A stretch of DNA of 64,000 bases from Kitasatospora sp. MMS16-BH015 (GTDB taxonomy: Bacteria > Actinomycetota > Actinomycetes > Streptomycetales > Streptomycetaceae): the NCBI RefSeq assembly GCF_002943525.1, contig NZ_CP025394.1:8757001-8821000 (forward strand), written 5' to 3'. Position 1 is the first letter of the stretch. Every line of letters starts with the position of its first letter. Of the stretch, positions 17,757 to 26,401 are shown piece after piece. The notes beneath the pieces are model-generated. The model saw nothing but the letters and a program-made list of their open reading frames with translations. It did not search any database and was not told where the DNA came from. Both the position numbers and the translations under genes were made by a program.

Positions 17757-17775
17757 ACATGAGCCTGTCTCATGT
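17757..17775. promoter_or_regulatory. Operator-like inverted repeat at the transcription start
   Basis: ACATGAG (17757-17763) and CTCATGT (17769-17775) are perfect 7-bp arms around CCTGT. The dyad covers the predicted +1 to +20 region of the MFS transporter, the classic position for a repressor. No regulator gene is adjacent, so the binding protein would act in trans. Confidence 0.6.
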
Positions 17776-17825
17776 TCTGTGGCTCGCCGGTCGCCCGGGG
17801 GCCACCGGCCGAAGGGGGCGTGACC

Positions 17826-19061
17826 GTGGCGCACCGCGCGCTGGAGGAGCCGACCGCACGGGTGGGCGCGGGGTGGACGGCCTCGCTCAGCCTGGCCTCG
17901 CTCGCCGTGTTCATGGGGTTCTTCACCCCTATCCAGATCCTGCTGCCGCTCCAGCTGGAGCAGCTGGACGCCGCGCACAAGGCCGGGCTGCTCGCCTGGG
18001 TGACCGGCCTCGGGGCGTTCGTGGCGATGCTGGCCAACCCGCTGGCCGGGGCGCTCTCGGACCGCACCACCTCGCGCTACGGCCGCCGCCGCCCGTGGAT
18101 CCTGGGCGGCGCGCTGCTCGGCGCCGCCGGGCTGCTGCTCACCGCCGCGCAGCACACCCTGGTGGGCCTCGCCCTCGGCTGGGCGCTCGCCCAGCTCGGG
18201 CTCAACGCCATGCTGGCCGGGGTCACCGCCCCGGTGGCCGACCAAGTGCCGGTCGCGCAACGGGCGGTGGTCTCCGGCTGGACGGGCATCAGCCAGTCGC
18301 TCGGCCTGGTGGTCGGCGCGCTGCTGGTCACCGTGGTGGTCAGCGGCATCCTGCCCGGCTACGCGCTGACCGCCGCGCTCACCGTGGCGCTCGCGCTGCC
18401 GTACGTGCTGCGCCACCGCGAGCCGGTGCTGCCCCGCGAGCTGCGGGCACCGCTGGACTGGCGGGCGCTCGCGGCGGGCTACTGGGTCAGCCCCCGGCGG
18501 TACCCGGACTTCGGGTGGGCCTTCCTGACCCGGTTCCTGATCAACCTGGGCAACGCCATCGGCACCCTCTACCTGCTCTACTACCTCACCGACGCCGTGC
18601 ACTACCCCGAGCCCGACACCGGCGTGCTGATCCTCACCGCCGTCTACACCCTCGCGGCGCTGCTCACCGCGATCCCCGCCGGAGTGGTCTCGGACCGGAC
18701 CGGGCGGCGGCGCGCCCTGGTGGTGCTCTCCTGCGCGGTGATGGCGGTGGCCGCGCTGCTGCTGGCGTTCCTGCACAGCTGGCCGGCCACGGTGGTGGCC
18801 GCCGCCGTGCTCGGGGCCGGGTTCGGCGTCTACCTGGCGGTGGACCAGGCGCTGGTGACCCAGGTGCTGCCGGCCGCCGCCGACCGGGCCAAGGACCTCG
18901 GGGTGATCAACATCGCCAACTCCGGCCCCCAGGTGCTCGCCCCGGCGGTGGCCGCCCCGGTGGTCGCGCACCTGGGTGGCTACCTCGGGCTCTACCTGGT
19001 GACGGCGCTGGTCACGCTGCTCGCCGCCGGGCTGGTGCACCGGATCCGGGGCGTGGCCTGA
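17826..19061 (+). CDS. MFS transporter
   Basis: This 411-residue inner-membrane transporter has 12 predicted helices. Motif A appears as NPLAGALSDRTTSRYGRRRPW after helix 2 and in a related form (AGVVSDRTGRRRALVVL) in the second half. The YGRRRPWIL sequence resembles the sugar/cation GPH-like and PucC-like branches. Two starts are possible, GTG 17820 and GTG 17826; AAGGGGG seven bases before 17826 favours the latter. A near-consensus promoter with an overlapping dyad precedes it, so expression is probably repressible. The substrate is unknown. Confidence 0.87.
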   Translation: MAHRALEEPTARVGAGWTASLSLASLAVFMGFFTPIQILLPLQLEQLDAAHKAGLLAWVTGLGAFVAMLANPLAGALSDRTTSRYGRRRPWILGGALLGAAGLLLTAAQHTLVGLALGWALAQLGLNAMLAGVTAPVADQVPVAQRAVVSGWTGISQSLGLVVGALLVTVVVSGILPGYALTAALTVALALPYVLRHREPVLPRELRAPLDWRALAAGYWVSPRRYPDFGWAFLTRFLINLGNAIGTLYLLYYLTDAVHYPEPDTGVLILTAVYTLAALLTAIPAGVVSDRTGRRRALVVLSCAVMAVAALLLAFLHSWPATVVAAAVLGAGFGVYLAVDQALVTQVLPAAADRAKDLGVINIANSGPQVLAPAVAAPVVAHLGGYLGLYLVTALVTLLAAGLVHRIRGVA

Positions 19062-19096
19062 GGCGGGGATGGCGGCAGATTCCCGGCGAATCAGGG

Positions 19097-19111
19097 CAGA
19101 CCGACGGTCTG
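19097..19111. terminator. Short dyad after the MFS gene, possible terminator
   Basis: CAGACCG (19097-19103) and CGGTCTG (19105-19111) form a 7-bp dyad with one central base, 36 bases after the MFS stop. It may be a terminator or an operator for the next gene. No T-run follows. Confidence 0.35.
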
Positions 19112-19157
19112 TCAGGCACCAGTCGTCCCCGGTGCACCATCGGGCCGCCGACTGCTG

Positions 19158-19186
19158 TTCAGATCGCGGCCACGCCGGGCTAGCAT
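19158..19186 (+). promoter_or_regulatory. Candidate promoter of the phosphoesterase gene
   Basis: TTCAGA (19158-19163), a 17-bp spacer and TAGCAT (19181-19186) suggest a promoter with a weak -35. The leader to ATG 19254 would be about 60 bases. Confidence 0.35.
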
Positions 19187-19253
19187 GCTGCGTCACGCGA
19201 GTTACCCGTCGGTACGAGACCGTCGGGAGCCGGCCCACCCCGGGGAGAAAAGC

Positions 19254-20993
19254 ATGTCCGCAGTCAGCAGGCGAAAGTTCGTCACCGGAGCCTCCGCCGT
19301 GGCTGCAGCCGCCGCCGGTCTCGGCCTCGGGGCCGGCCGGGCCGCCGCGCTCGACCAGCAGCTCGCCCTGACCGCCCGCCGCGCCGTCAGCGTGGGCGGC
19401 ACCACCCTGGAGCAGGCCGCCGCCGGTACCGGCACGGGTTACCAGCGCCTGCAGGCGGGCCCCGGCTGGCCGCTGGTGGTCCGTACCGAGCTGGCCGCCG
19501 CCAGCGCCGGCCGCGACGACCGCCGCACCGGCCTGGCCAGCTTCGTCCAGTTCACCGACCTGCACCTGGCCGACACCGAGTCGCCGGTGCGCTTCGAGTA
19601 CCTGGCCCGCTACAACGGCAGCGCCTACCGCCCGCAGGAGCTGCTCACCGTGCGCGGCGCGTCTGCCCTGGTCGAGCGGGTCAACGCGGTGGCCAACGGC
19701 CCGTACACCGGCCTGCCGTTCTCGATGGTGATGGCCACCGGCGACAACACCGACAACCACGAGCAGATCGAGCTCGACTGGTACCTCTCGGTGATGAGCG
19801 GCGGCCGGATCACCCCGAGCACGGGCGACGTGACCCGCTACGAGGGCGTGCAGGACTCCGGCAACGCCGGCTACTGGAACCCCGAGCTCGCCTTCCAGGA
19901 CGACTACAAGGCCAAGGGCTTCCCGCAGATACCCGGCTTCCTGGCCGCCTCCGCCCGCCCGTTCCAGGCGCCCGGCCTGGACACCCCCTGGTACACCACG
20001 GTCGGCAACCACGACGACAGCATCTCCGGCACGCTGCCCGACCTCGGCTTCCAGCGCTCGCTCTACACCGGCGACCGCAAGATCGAGGGCCTGGACGACG
20101 CGGACGCCGCCAAACTGGCCGACAAGCTGAAGACCGACCCGGTCGGCGCCGCCTGGCAGTTCATGCTGCTGATGGCCAATAGCGGCCTGGTCCGCAAGGT
20201 CACCCCGGACGCCCGCCGCGCGCCCTTCAGCCCGACCGAGTTCGCCAAGGCCCACCTCGACCCGGCCTACACCGGCCCGGGCCCGTTCGGCCACGGCTTC
20301 ACCTCGGACTCGGCCGCCAGCGGCAAGCTCTACTACACCGCCCAGATCGCTCCCGGCGTGCTCGGCATCAGCCTGGACACCACCAACCGGGCCGGCTGGG
20401 CGGACGGCTCGATCGGCACCGAGCAGCTCAACTGGCTGGAGTCCGTGCTGCGTTCCAACAGCAGCCGGTACTACGACAAGAACGGCAACCTGGTGCGCGG
20501 CGGCACCGCCGACCAGCTGATCGTCATCTTCAGCCACCACACCAGCACCAGCATGGGCAACACCCTGCCCGACCCGTACCACCTCTTCGACGGCCGCCAC
20601 ACCGGCGCCGAGCTGGTCGCCCTGCTCCAGCGCTACCCGAACGTGGTGGCCTGGGTGAACGGCCACACCCACCGCAACCAGATCACCCCGCACGGCCACG
20701 CGGTGCCCGAGCGCGCCTTCTGGGAGATCAACACCGCCTCGCACATCGACTTCCCGCAGCACGCCCGGGTGATCGAGGTGGCCGACAACGGCGACGGCAC
20801 GATCTCCCTCTTCACCACGCTGATCGAGTCCAACGCCGGCTACACCACCGACTTCGGCGACACCTCCGACGCCGGTCTCGCCGCGCTCTACCGCGAGCTC
20901 TCCTTCAACGACCCCAACGGCCGCCCGGTCCAGCTGATGGGCGGCGCCGGCGACCACAACACCGAGCTGCTGCTGACCCGCCCGGGCCGCTGA
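19254..20993 (+). CDS. Tat-exported metallophosphoesterase, TIGR03767 type
   Basis: This 579-residue extracellular phosphoesterase starts with a twin-arginine signal (SRRKFVTGASAVAAAAAGLG), cleaved near residue 33. The calcineurin-type metal sites are visible in order: FTDLHLAD, MATGDNTDN, VGNHDD, a HH pair in FSHHTS, and NGHTHRNQ. The long insertions between them match the TIGR03767 subfamily of actinobacteria. Such enzymes release phosphate from unknown substrates outside the cell. ATG at 19254 follows GGGGAGAAAAGC. A very strong bidirectional terminator follows at 21008-21043. Confidence 0.9.
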   Translation: MSAVSRRKFVTGASAVAAAAAGLGLGAGRAAALDQQLALTARRAVSVGGTTLEQAAAGTGTGYQRLQAGPGWPLVVRTELAAASAGRDDRRTGLASFVQFTDLHLADTESPVRFEYLARYNGSAYRPQELLTVRGASALVERVNAVANGPYTGLPFSMVMATGDNTDNHEQIELDWYLSVMSGGRITPSTGDVTRYEGVQDSGNAGYWNPELAFQDDYKAKGFPQIPGFLAASARPFQAPGLDTPWYTTVGNHDDSISGTLPDLGFQRSLYTGDRKIEGLDDADAAKLADKLKTDPVGAAWQFMLLMANSGLVRKVTPDARRAPFSPTEFAKAHLDPAYTGPGPFGHGFTSDSAASGKLYYTAQIAPGVLGISLDTTNRAGWADGSIGTEQLNWLESVLRSNSSRYYDKNGNLVRGGTADQLIVIFSHHTSTSMGNTLPDPYHLFDGRHTGAELVALLQRYPNVVAWVNGHTHRNQITPHGHAVPERAFWEINTASHIDFPQHARVIEVADNGDGTISLFTTLIESNAGYTTDFGDTSDAGLAALYRELSFNDPNGRPVQLMGGAGDHNTELLLTRPGR

Positions 20994-21007
20994 GCGGAGT
21001 GAGACGG

Positions 21008-21043
21008 AAGGCCGCGCCCTCCCCTCGGGGAGGGCGCGGCCTT
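21008..21043. terminator. Strong bidirectional terminator
   Basis: A perfect 17-bp stem (left arm 21008-21024, right arm 21027-21043) encloses a TC loop. The left arm starts with AA and the right ends with TT, so each strand gains a short U-run. It lies between the convergent phosphoesterase gene and the DUF58/MoxR operon and should stop transcription from both. Confidence 0.9.
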
Positions 21044-21069
21044 CGGCGTCTGCGGGTCACCGGGACGGG

Positions 21070-21708
21070 CTAGCGAGTGGGGCGGCCGCCCCGGGACCAG
21101 AGGGCCAGGCCGGCCACGGCGGCCGCGCCGAGCACGGCGAGGGCGGCGAGCGCCGGGCCCCAGCTGACGCCGGTCAGCGGCGCCGAGCCGGCGGCGAGCA
21201 CCAGGGCGGCGGCGCCGTACGCGGCGGCCACCACGCCGTGGGACCGCCACTGGAGCAGCCCGGCCGGGCCGGCGGCCACCGCGTCCACCAGCAGCAGGTA
21301 GCCGAGCAGCAGCGCCGCCACGCAGGCCAGCACCCAGACCGGCGGGGCGGTGAGCGCGGTGAGGATCACGGCCCCCGCCGCGAAGGCGGTGTTCCGGTGC
21401 CGGGCCAGCATGGCCGGCCAGCGGGCCGAGTGCCGGACCGGCCGCCCGACCGTCACCGGGCCGGCCCACCAGGCCAGGGCCAGGGCCGGCAGGGCCAGGG
21501 TGACCCCGAGCCGGGGCGTGGTGGCGAGCAGGCTCGGATCGGCCGCCGCCAGGGCGAGGGCCAGGGCCACCGGACGGCCGAACGCGGGGACCTCGCCCGC
21601 GGGTTCGGCGATGGTGTCCGGGGCTGGCTCGGTCATGGCGGGCTCGGTCGTGGTGGGGTGCGGCATGGCGGGGGTGCCCTCCGGGGCGGCGGGAACGTGA
21701 GGGGGCAT
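21070..21708 (-). CDS. Integral membrane protein at the end of the MoxR operon
   Basis: This is a 212-residue protein with a Pro/Glu-rich N-terminus of about 45 residues and five or six hydrophobic helices. ATG at 21708 overlaps the stop of the DUF58 gene by one base, so translation is coupled. An internal ATG 42 bases later is an alternative start. No family is recognised. Its place in the operon suggests a membrane partner of the MoxR/DUF58 system. Confidence 0.7.
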   Translation of the reverse strand: MPPHVPAAPEGTPAMPHPTTTEPAMTEPAPDTIAEPAGEVPAFGRPVALALALAAADPSLLATTPRLGVTLALPALALAWWAGPVTVGRPVRHSARWPAMLARHRNTAFAAGAVILTALTAPPVWVLACVAALLLGYLLLVDAVAAGPAGLLQWRSHGVVAAAYGAAALVLAAGSAPLTGVSWGPALAALAVLGAAAVAGLALWSRGGRPTR

Positions 21709-23051
21709 CAGATCCGTCCCTGGATGCGGCTGCGCAGCAGTGGGGCCAGCGCCAGGTCGAGGCTCTCGCCCGGCTGGGCGGCGAGCACCGGCAGGCCCTT
21801 GACGCGGAGCGCGTACCGCATCGCCTCGCGGTCGAACTTCCAGAACTCCAAAGCCAGTTCGCCGGCCGCCCGGCGGGCGGCGGAGCCCTCCTCGGGCACC
21901 GGGTCGCCGATCGGGATCTCGACCACCACGACCGCGCAGCCCCGGCGGCTCAGGTCGCGCAGCACGTCGAGCATCCGCTGGTCGGTCAGCGAGGTCACCG
22001 CGTAGACCAGGGCGCCGGCCGGGATCACCGGACGCGGCAGCCGCGCCAAGTCCGGTACCTCGTACCCGAGATCGCTCCGGACGTCGAGCACCGTCTCGAT
22101 CAGCCGGTAGAAGTACCCGGCCCCGGTGGCCGGGGTCAGCCAGCGGGTGGTGCCGCCGATCGAGACCACGCCGACCCGGTCGTGGCTGCGCAGGTACGCG
22201 CGGACGATGCCGCTCGCGGTGCGCACCGTCTCGTCCAGGCTGGACCGGCCGGTGGCCGGGTCCGCGTAGTCGCTCAGCGCGTCGATCAACACCACGGTGT
22301 CGGCGGCGCGTTCGGCCGCGAACTGGGTGATCTGCACGCTGCCCCGGCGGGTGGTGGAGGGCCAGTGGATCCGCCGCTGCCGCTCGCCCCAGACGTGCGG
22401 ACGGACGCCCTGCACCTCCAGACCCTCGCCGCGCTGACGTGAGGTGTGCTCACCCAGGTGCTCGGGCAGCCGGACCGGGATCGGGGTCAGGGTGGAGCGG
22501 GCGGGGGAGGGGAAGACCTCGATCTGGCCCAGCTCCACCCGCAGCGTGCGCCGGGCCAGCCCGGCCCGGTCGTACAGGTCGAGGTCCAACGGGCCCAGCG
22601 TCCACCGGCCCCAGCGGGTGGCGGTCAGCCTGAGTTCCACCAGCGGACCGGTCACCGTGAGGTCGGCCAGCGCCAGGCCGGGCCCCGGGTGCAGGGCCGG
22701 GTCGATCCAGCTCGCCGTGCCGTCGAAGGTGAGCCGGACTCGCACGGTGACCGTCTCGTCCTCGAAGCAGCGCCGCTGGTCCACCTCGGCCGAGGCCGTC
22801 AGCCGGGTCGGCCGGCTGCGGCCGGCGGCGGCCAGCACCAGCAGCACCAGCGGACCGGCCGCCAGCGCGAGCAGCCGGCCGTTGCCGGTGAGCAGCGCGG
22901 CGGCGGCCGCCACGGCGGTGACGGTGAGCAGCCGCAGCGCCCGCTCGGTGGCCCGCCAGACGGGCGGCGGCGGAGCGCTCGGCCGGCTGAGCGCCACCGG
23001 CGCACCGCCGGGGTGGCCGAGCACGCGGGCGGCGGGCGGACGGCCGGTCAT
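21708..23051 (-). CDS. DUF58 domain protein with VWA-like fold
   Basis: This 447-residue protein has two N-terminal membrane helices (about residues 35-75), then a DUF58 domain. The family signature appears as GEGLEVQGVRPHVWGERQRR followed by IHWPSTTRRG. A VWA-like segment follows with VVLIDALSD in place of the metal site DxSxS. DUF58 proteins work with MoxR ATPases in assembly or activation of partner proteins at the membrane. ATG 23051 overlaps the moxR stop by four bases (ATGA), so the two are coupled. Confidence 0.88.
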   Translation of the reverse strand: MTGRPPAARVLGHPGGAPVALSRPSAPPPPVWRATERALRLLTVTAVAAAAALLTGNGRLLALAAGPLVLLVLAAAGRSRPTRLTASAEVDQRRCFEDETVTVRVRLTFDGTASWIDPALHPGPGLALADLTVTGPLVELRLTATRWGRWTLGPLDLDLYDRAGLARRTLRVELGQIEVFPSPARSTLTPIPVRLPEHLGEHTSRQRGEGLEVQGVRPHVWGERQRRIHWPSTTRRGSVQITQFAAERAADTVVLIDALSDYADPATGRSSLDETVRTASGIVRAYLRSHDRVGVVSIGGTTRWLTPATGAGYFYRLIETVLDVRSDLGYEVPDLARLPRPVIPAGALVYAVTSLTDQRMLDVLRDLSRRGCAVVVVEIPIGDPVPEEGSAARRAAGELALEFWKFDREAMRYALRVKGLPVLAAQPGESLDLALAPLLRSRIQGRI

Positions 23052-24088
23052 GACCGCGCGGCGGCGGCGGTGGCGGCCGGGGCGGTGGCCGGGGCGGCAG
23101 CCGGGGAGCCGGGCGCGGTGGCCGGGGCCGGGACGGTGTCCACCAGGGCCGCGATCACCTCGTCGGCGTTGATCTGCCGCACCCAGAGCTCCGGCCGCAG
23201 CGTCACCCGGTGCGCCAGCGCGGGCACCGCCAGCGCCTTCACGTCCTCCGGCACCAGGTAGTCACGGCCCGCCAGCACGGCCCGGGCCCGGGCCAGTTGG
23301 AGCAGGGCCAGCCCGCCGCGCGGCGACGCGCCGACCTGGATCTGCGGGTGCGAGCGGGTGGCGTCCACCAGCGCGACCACGTAGTCCACCAGCGCGTCGT
23401 CCACCTCGACCCGCTCCAGCGCGGACCGCATGGCCACCACCTCGACCGGGTCGGTCAGCCGGGCCAGCGCCGCCTCCGGCGCCGCCCGGGCGATCCGGGC
23501 CCGGAGCATCGCCGCCTCCTGCGGCACCGGCAGGTAGCCCATCCGCACCCGGAGCAGGAAGCGGTCCAGCTGCGCCTCCGGAAGGCTGTAGGTGCCCTCG
23601 TACTCGATCGGGTTGGCGGTGGCGATCACCACGAAGGGCTCGGGCAGGCGGCGGGTGACGCCGTCCACCGACACCTGGGCCTCGGCCATCGCCTCCAGCA
23701 GGGCCGCCTGGGTCTTCGGGGGCGTGCGGTTGATCTCGTCGGCGAGCAGCAGGTGGGTGAAGACCGGGCCGGGGCGGAAGACCATCTCGCCGGTGCGCTG
23801 GTCGTAGAACGGCGCGCCGGCGACGTCCGAGGGCAGCAGGTCCGGGGTGAACTGGATGCGCTGGAAGTCGAGCCCGAGCGCGGTGGCGAAGGACCGGGCG
23901 AGCAGGGTCTTGCCGAGCCCCGGCAGGTCCTCGATCAGCACGTGGCCGCCGGCCAGCACGCCGAGCATGACCAGTTCGAGCGCCTCGGGCTTGCCGACCA
24001 CGGCGCGGCCGACCTCGTCGAGCACCTGCCGGGCGCGGTCGCCGGCCTGCTGCGGGGTCAGGGCCGGGGCGGGGTGGGTGGTGGTCAC
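23048..24088 (-). CDS. MoxR-family AAA+ ATPase
   Basis: This 346-residue AAA+ chaperone of the MoxR class shows Walker A (LPGLGKTLLA, near residue 60), Walker B (LLLADEINR), sensor 1 (FVVIATANPIEYEG) and the C-terminal lid with ASPRGGLALLQLARA. MoxR proteins remodel or activate partners, often ones with VWA domains, here probably the DUF58 protein encoded next. A Pro/Ala-rich tail of about 30 residues follows the lid. It is the third gene of the DUF4129-small protein-MoxR-DUF58-membrane protein operon. Confidence 0.93.
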   Translation of the reverse strand: MTTTHPAPALTPQQAGDRARQVLDEVGRAVVGKPEALELVMLGVLAGGHVLIEDLPGLGKTLLARSFATALGLDFQRIQFTPDLLPSDVAGAPFYDQRTGEMVFRPGPVFTHLLLADEINRTPPKTQAALLEAMAEAQVSVDGVTRRLPEPFVVIATANPIEYEGTYSLPEAQLDRFLLRVRMGYLPVPQEAAMLRARIARAAPEAALARLTDPVEVVAMRSALERVEVDDALVDYVVALVDATRSHPQIQVGASPRGGLALLQLARARAVLAGRDYLVPEDVKALAVPALAHRVTLRPELWVRQINADEVIAALVDTVPAPATAPGSPAAAPATAPAATAAAARS

Positions 24089-24194
24089 GGGTACTCCTCG
24101 GAAGCGGTGGAGGCGGCGGCAGCCGCAGGGCGTGCGACCGCGGTGCGTGCGGCTGCGACCCGGGCAGGGAGGTTCAGAGGGCGTGCGGGAAGGC

Positions 24195-24662
24195 TCAGAG
24201 CGCGTGCAGACCGGCGACGGCCGCGCGCAGGGTGACGGGTGGGATCGGCAGCGGCGGGGTGGTGCCCGGGGCGATCAGGGCCCAGACCTCGGGCGGCACC
24301 AGGGCGGCGGCACGCTCCGGCTGCTCGTACAGCGAGACCGCGTGCCGCTCGGCCAGCCGGGCGGCGTACAGCCGTTGCAGGCGGGGGATCAGCAGCGGGC
24401 CCTGCTCGCCGCGTGCGGTGAGGCTGTCCTCGACCACCCGCTGCCAGTCGCCGAGCCCGGGCCGGCGGGAGTCGAGGGTGCGGACGGCCAGCCGGAGGCC
24501 GCTGTCCTGCGAGGCGAACCCGGTCACGTACCGGGCGGTGATCAGACCGACGGCCGTCAGCAGCCCGGCCCCGGCGACCGCCGTGGCCGGACCGCCGACC
24601 AGGGCGAGGGCCACCTCGACGACGGCGGCGACCAGCAGCAGCACGAGGAGCAGGGGCTTCAT
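24195..24662 (-). CDS. Small membrane protein of the MoxR operon
   Basis: This 155-residue protein has two hydrophobic helices at residues 2-20 and 28-45, then a soluble helical region with SLTARGEQGPLLIPRLQRLYAARLAERH. ATG 24662 overlaps the DUF4129 stop by four bases. It is a conserved-looking member of actinobacterial MoxR/DUF58 clusters but has no function that I recognise. A gap of 106 bp separates it from moxR. Confidence 0.7.
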   Translation of the reverse strand: MKPLLLVLLLVAAVVEVALALVGGPATAVAGAGLLTAVGLITARYVTGFASQDSGLRLAVRTLDSRRPGLGDWQRVVEDSLTARGEQGPLLIPRLQRLYAARLAERHAVSLYEQPERAAALVPPEVWALIAPGTTPPLPIPPVTLRAAVAGLHAL

Positions 24663-25648
24663 CGGCTCGCCACCTCCTCGGGGGCTTCGGCGGCCGCGGC
24701 GGCCAGTTGGGCGGCGATGGTGTCGAGGGCGGCGCGGGCCCGGTCGAGGTGGTGGGGGGTCATGGGGTGGGTGGAGTAGCGGGCCTCGCGGAAGAGTTCG
24801 GCCAGGGCCTGCGGGGCTTCACCGGCGAGGCGGCCGTCGGCGGCGGCCCGGGCCAGCAGGTCGGAGGGGCTGTCGGAGGCGCGGCCGGGTACGCCGGAGT
24901 CGGCCAGCGAGAGCTCCATCGCCGCGTAGCAGGCGATCACCGCCGTCCGGACGTCCTCGCCGTGCAGGGCGCGGCGGCCGGAGTCGACGGCCTCGGCCAG
25001 GGCCTGGTCCGGCTCCTCCGGCGGCGAGTCGAAGAGGCCCGGCGCGGTGGCGGCGCGGCGCCGGAGCAGGTGGCCGTAGTGGCGGTACAGCAGTACCAGG
25101 CCGACCACGGCGGCGATCGCGACCAGGGTGAGCGCGATGATCCCGAGCAGCGGGCCGGCCGAGTGGTGGGTCTCGGTGGGGGCCGGCGGGTGGGTCGGCG
25201 GTGGCGGCGTGGTCGGCGGGCCGCTGGGCGGCGGCAGCGGGTCGCTCGGGCTGGGCTCGGGCGCGGGCTCCCGCAGGGGGTGGGGCCTGCCCGGCAGCAG
25301 GAGCAGGGTGAGGGGCAGCAGCACGGTGGCCATCGGCAGCAGCACCCCGACGGCGGTGACGAGCCGTTCGACGGCCGGGTGGGTGCCGGGCTCGTCCCGC
25401 CGCCGGGCCCGGTGCCGGGTGATCAGCACGGCTCCGCCGAGGGCGGCTCCGAGCGCCAGCAGCGCGGTCAGCCCGCCCTGTTCGCCGAGCGGCCCGCCCG
25501 CGTGCCAGGCCGGCGGTCCGTCAGCCGGCCGCAGCGCGAGCGCGGCGAGCGCCAGGGCGCCCACCGCGAGGGCGGCCGACAGCGGGCGGTGCCAGTGCCG
25601 CCGACCCGGTGGGCGACGGTCCTGGCCGCCCGAGTTGCGTGGGTCCAT
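24659..25648 (-). CDS. DUF4129 domain membrane protein
   Basis: This 329-residue protein has several membrane segments in its first 190 residues, interrupted by a Pro-rich extracytoplasmic stretch (about 125-165). A cytoplasmic C-terminal DUF4129 domain follows: VRTAVIACYAAMELSLADSG, then TPSDLLARAA-like and LFREARYSTHPM. DUF4129 is repeatedly found beside MoxR and transglutaminase-like or DUF58 proteins. ATG at 25648 is the first gene of the operon. Confidence 0.87.
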   Translation of the reverse strand: MDPRNSGGQDRRPPGRRHWHRPLSAALAVGALALAALALRPADGPPAWHAGGPLGEQGGLTALLALGAALGGAVLITRHRARRRDEPGTHPAVERLVTAVGVLLPMATVLLPLTLLLLPGRPHPLREPAPEPSPSDPLPPPSGPPTTPPPPTHPPAPTETHHSAGPLLGIIALTLVAIAAVVGLVLLYRHYGHLLRRRAATAPGLFDSPPEEPDQALAEAVDSGRRALHGEDVRTAVIACYAAMELSLADSGVPGRASDSPSDLLARAAADGRLAGEAPQALAELFREARYSTHPMTPHHLDRARAALDTIAAQLAAAAAEAPEEVASR

Positions 25649-25833
25649 ACCGGTGATTCCCCCGAGTCCCCCGTGGTGCCCGCGCGGGCTGGGCGGCCCG
25701 CACGGATGTGCAGGGCGTCAGCCTGCCACAGGTGGTTCGGGCGCCCACCGGCAGGGCCGGTGATCTTCGCGCGGGCGGGGGCGGCCCGTGGATTGGGCTC
25801 AGGTGACGGGCGGGTGCGAGGTGTGGCCGGGGC

Positions 25834-26376
25834 TCAGGCGACGGGCGGGTGCCAGGCGCCGAACCACTGCTCGGCGCCGTACTCCTCGAACCGCTCGACC
25901 TCCGTGAAGCCGAGCTTGGCCGCGAGCCGCATCGAGGGCTCGTTGGCGGTCTGGGTGCAGAGCACCACCGGCTCCCCGGGCAGCGCGCCGACGAACCAGT
26001 CGAGCGCCGCCGCGCAGGCCTCGGCCGCGTAGCCCCGGCCCCAGGCGGTGGGGAGGAAGACGTAGCCGAGCTCGGCCTCCTGACCCGCCGGGGTGAGGCG
26101 GCCGAGGCGTCCGGCGTCCGGGCGGTCGAGGGTGACGGTGCCGATCGTCTCGCCGGCCAGCTCGACCACGAAGAAGCCGGGCCGGTTGCCGGGCACCTCG
26201 GGGACATTGCGTTCCAACTCCTCGCGCGGGACGGGCCCGCCGAGGTAGGTCCGGACCTCGGGGGAGGCGAAGAGCTCGATGGCCGCCGCCCGGTCGCGGG
26301 CCTCGGACCGGCGCAGCACCAGTCGTTCGGTCCGGATCGGGGCGGGCGGCCAGCTGTCAACCACAAGATCACTCAT
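25834..26376 (-). CDS. GNAT-family N-acetyltransferase (RimJ-like)
   Basis: This 180-residue acetyltransferase follows the RimJ/RimL pattern: IRTERLVLRRSEARD at the start, a beta-bulge segment GQEAELGYVFLPTAWGRGYAAEA, which is the acetyl-CoA pyrophosphate-binding loop, and NEPSMRLAAKLGF near the end. It transfers acetyl from acetyl-CoA to an amine, often a protein N-terminus or an antibiotic; the acceptor is unknown. ATG at 26376. The next gene upstream on the same strand ends its frame 25 bp away. Confidence 0.9.
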   Translation of the reverse strand: MSDLVVDSWPPAPIRTERLVLRRSEARDRAAAIELFASPEVRTYLGGPVPREELERNVPEVPGNRPGFFVVELAGETIGTVTLDRPDAGRLGRLTPAGQEAELGYVFLPTAWGRGYAAEACAAALDWFVGALPGEPVVLCTQTANEPSMRLAAKLGFTEVERFEEYGAEQWFGAWHPPVA

Positions 26377-26401
26377 GTCGGGCACGCTACCCGAGGCCGG
26401 T

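Noticed and set aside
19141..19200. PHO box upstream of the phosphoesterase gene
   Set aside because: GTTCAGATCGC resembles one half-repeat, but the second 11-bp unit does not match.
17181..20957. A 1258-codon open frame on the minus strand
   Set aside because: It is antisense to three well-supported genes (oxygenase, MFS, phosphoesterase), shows only Gly/Val/Ala/Arg-rich sequence with no domain, and arises from third-position GC bias.
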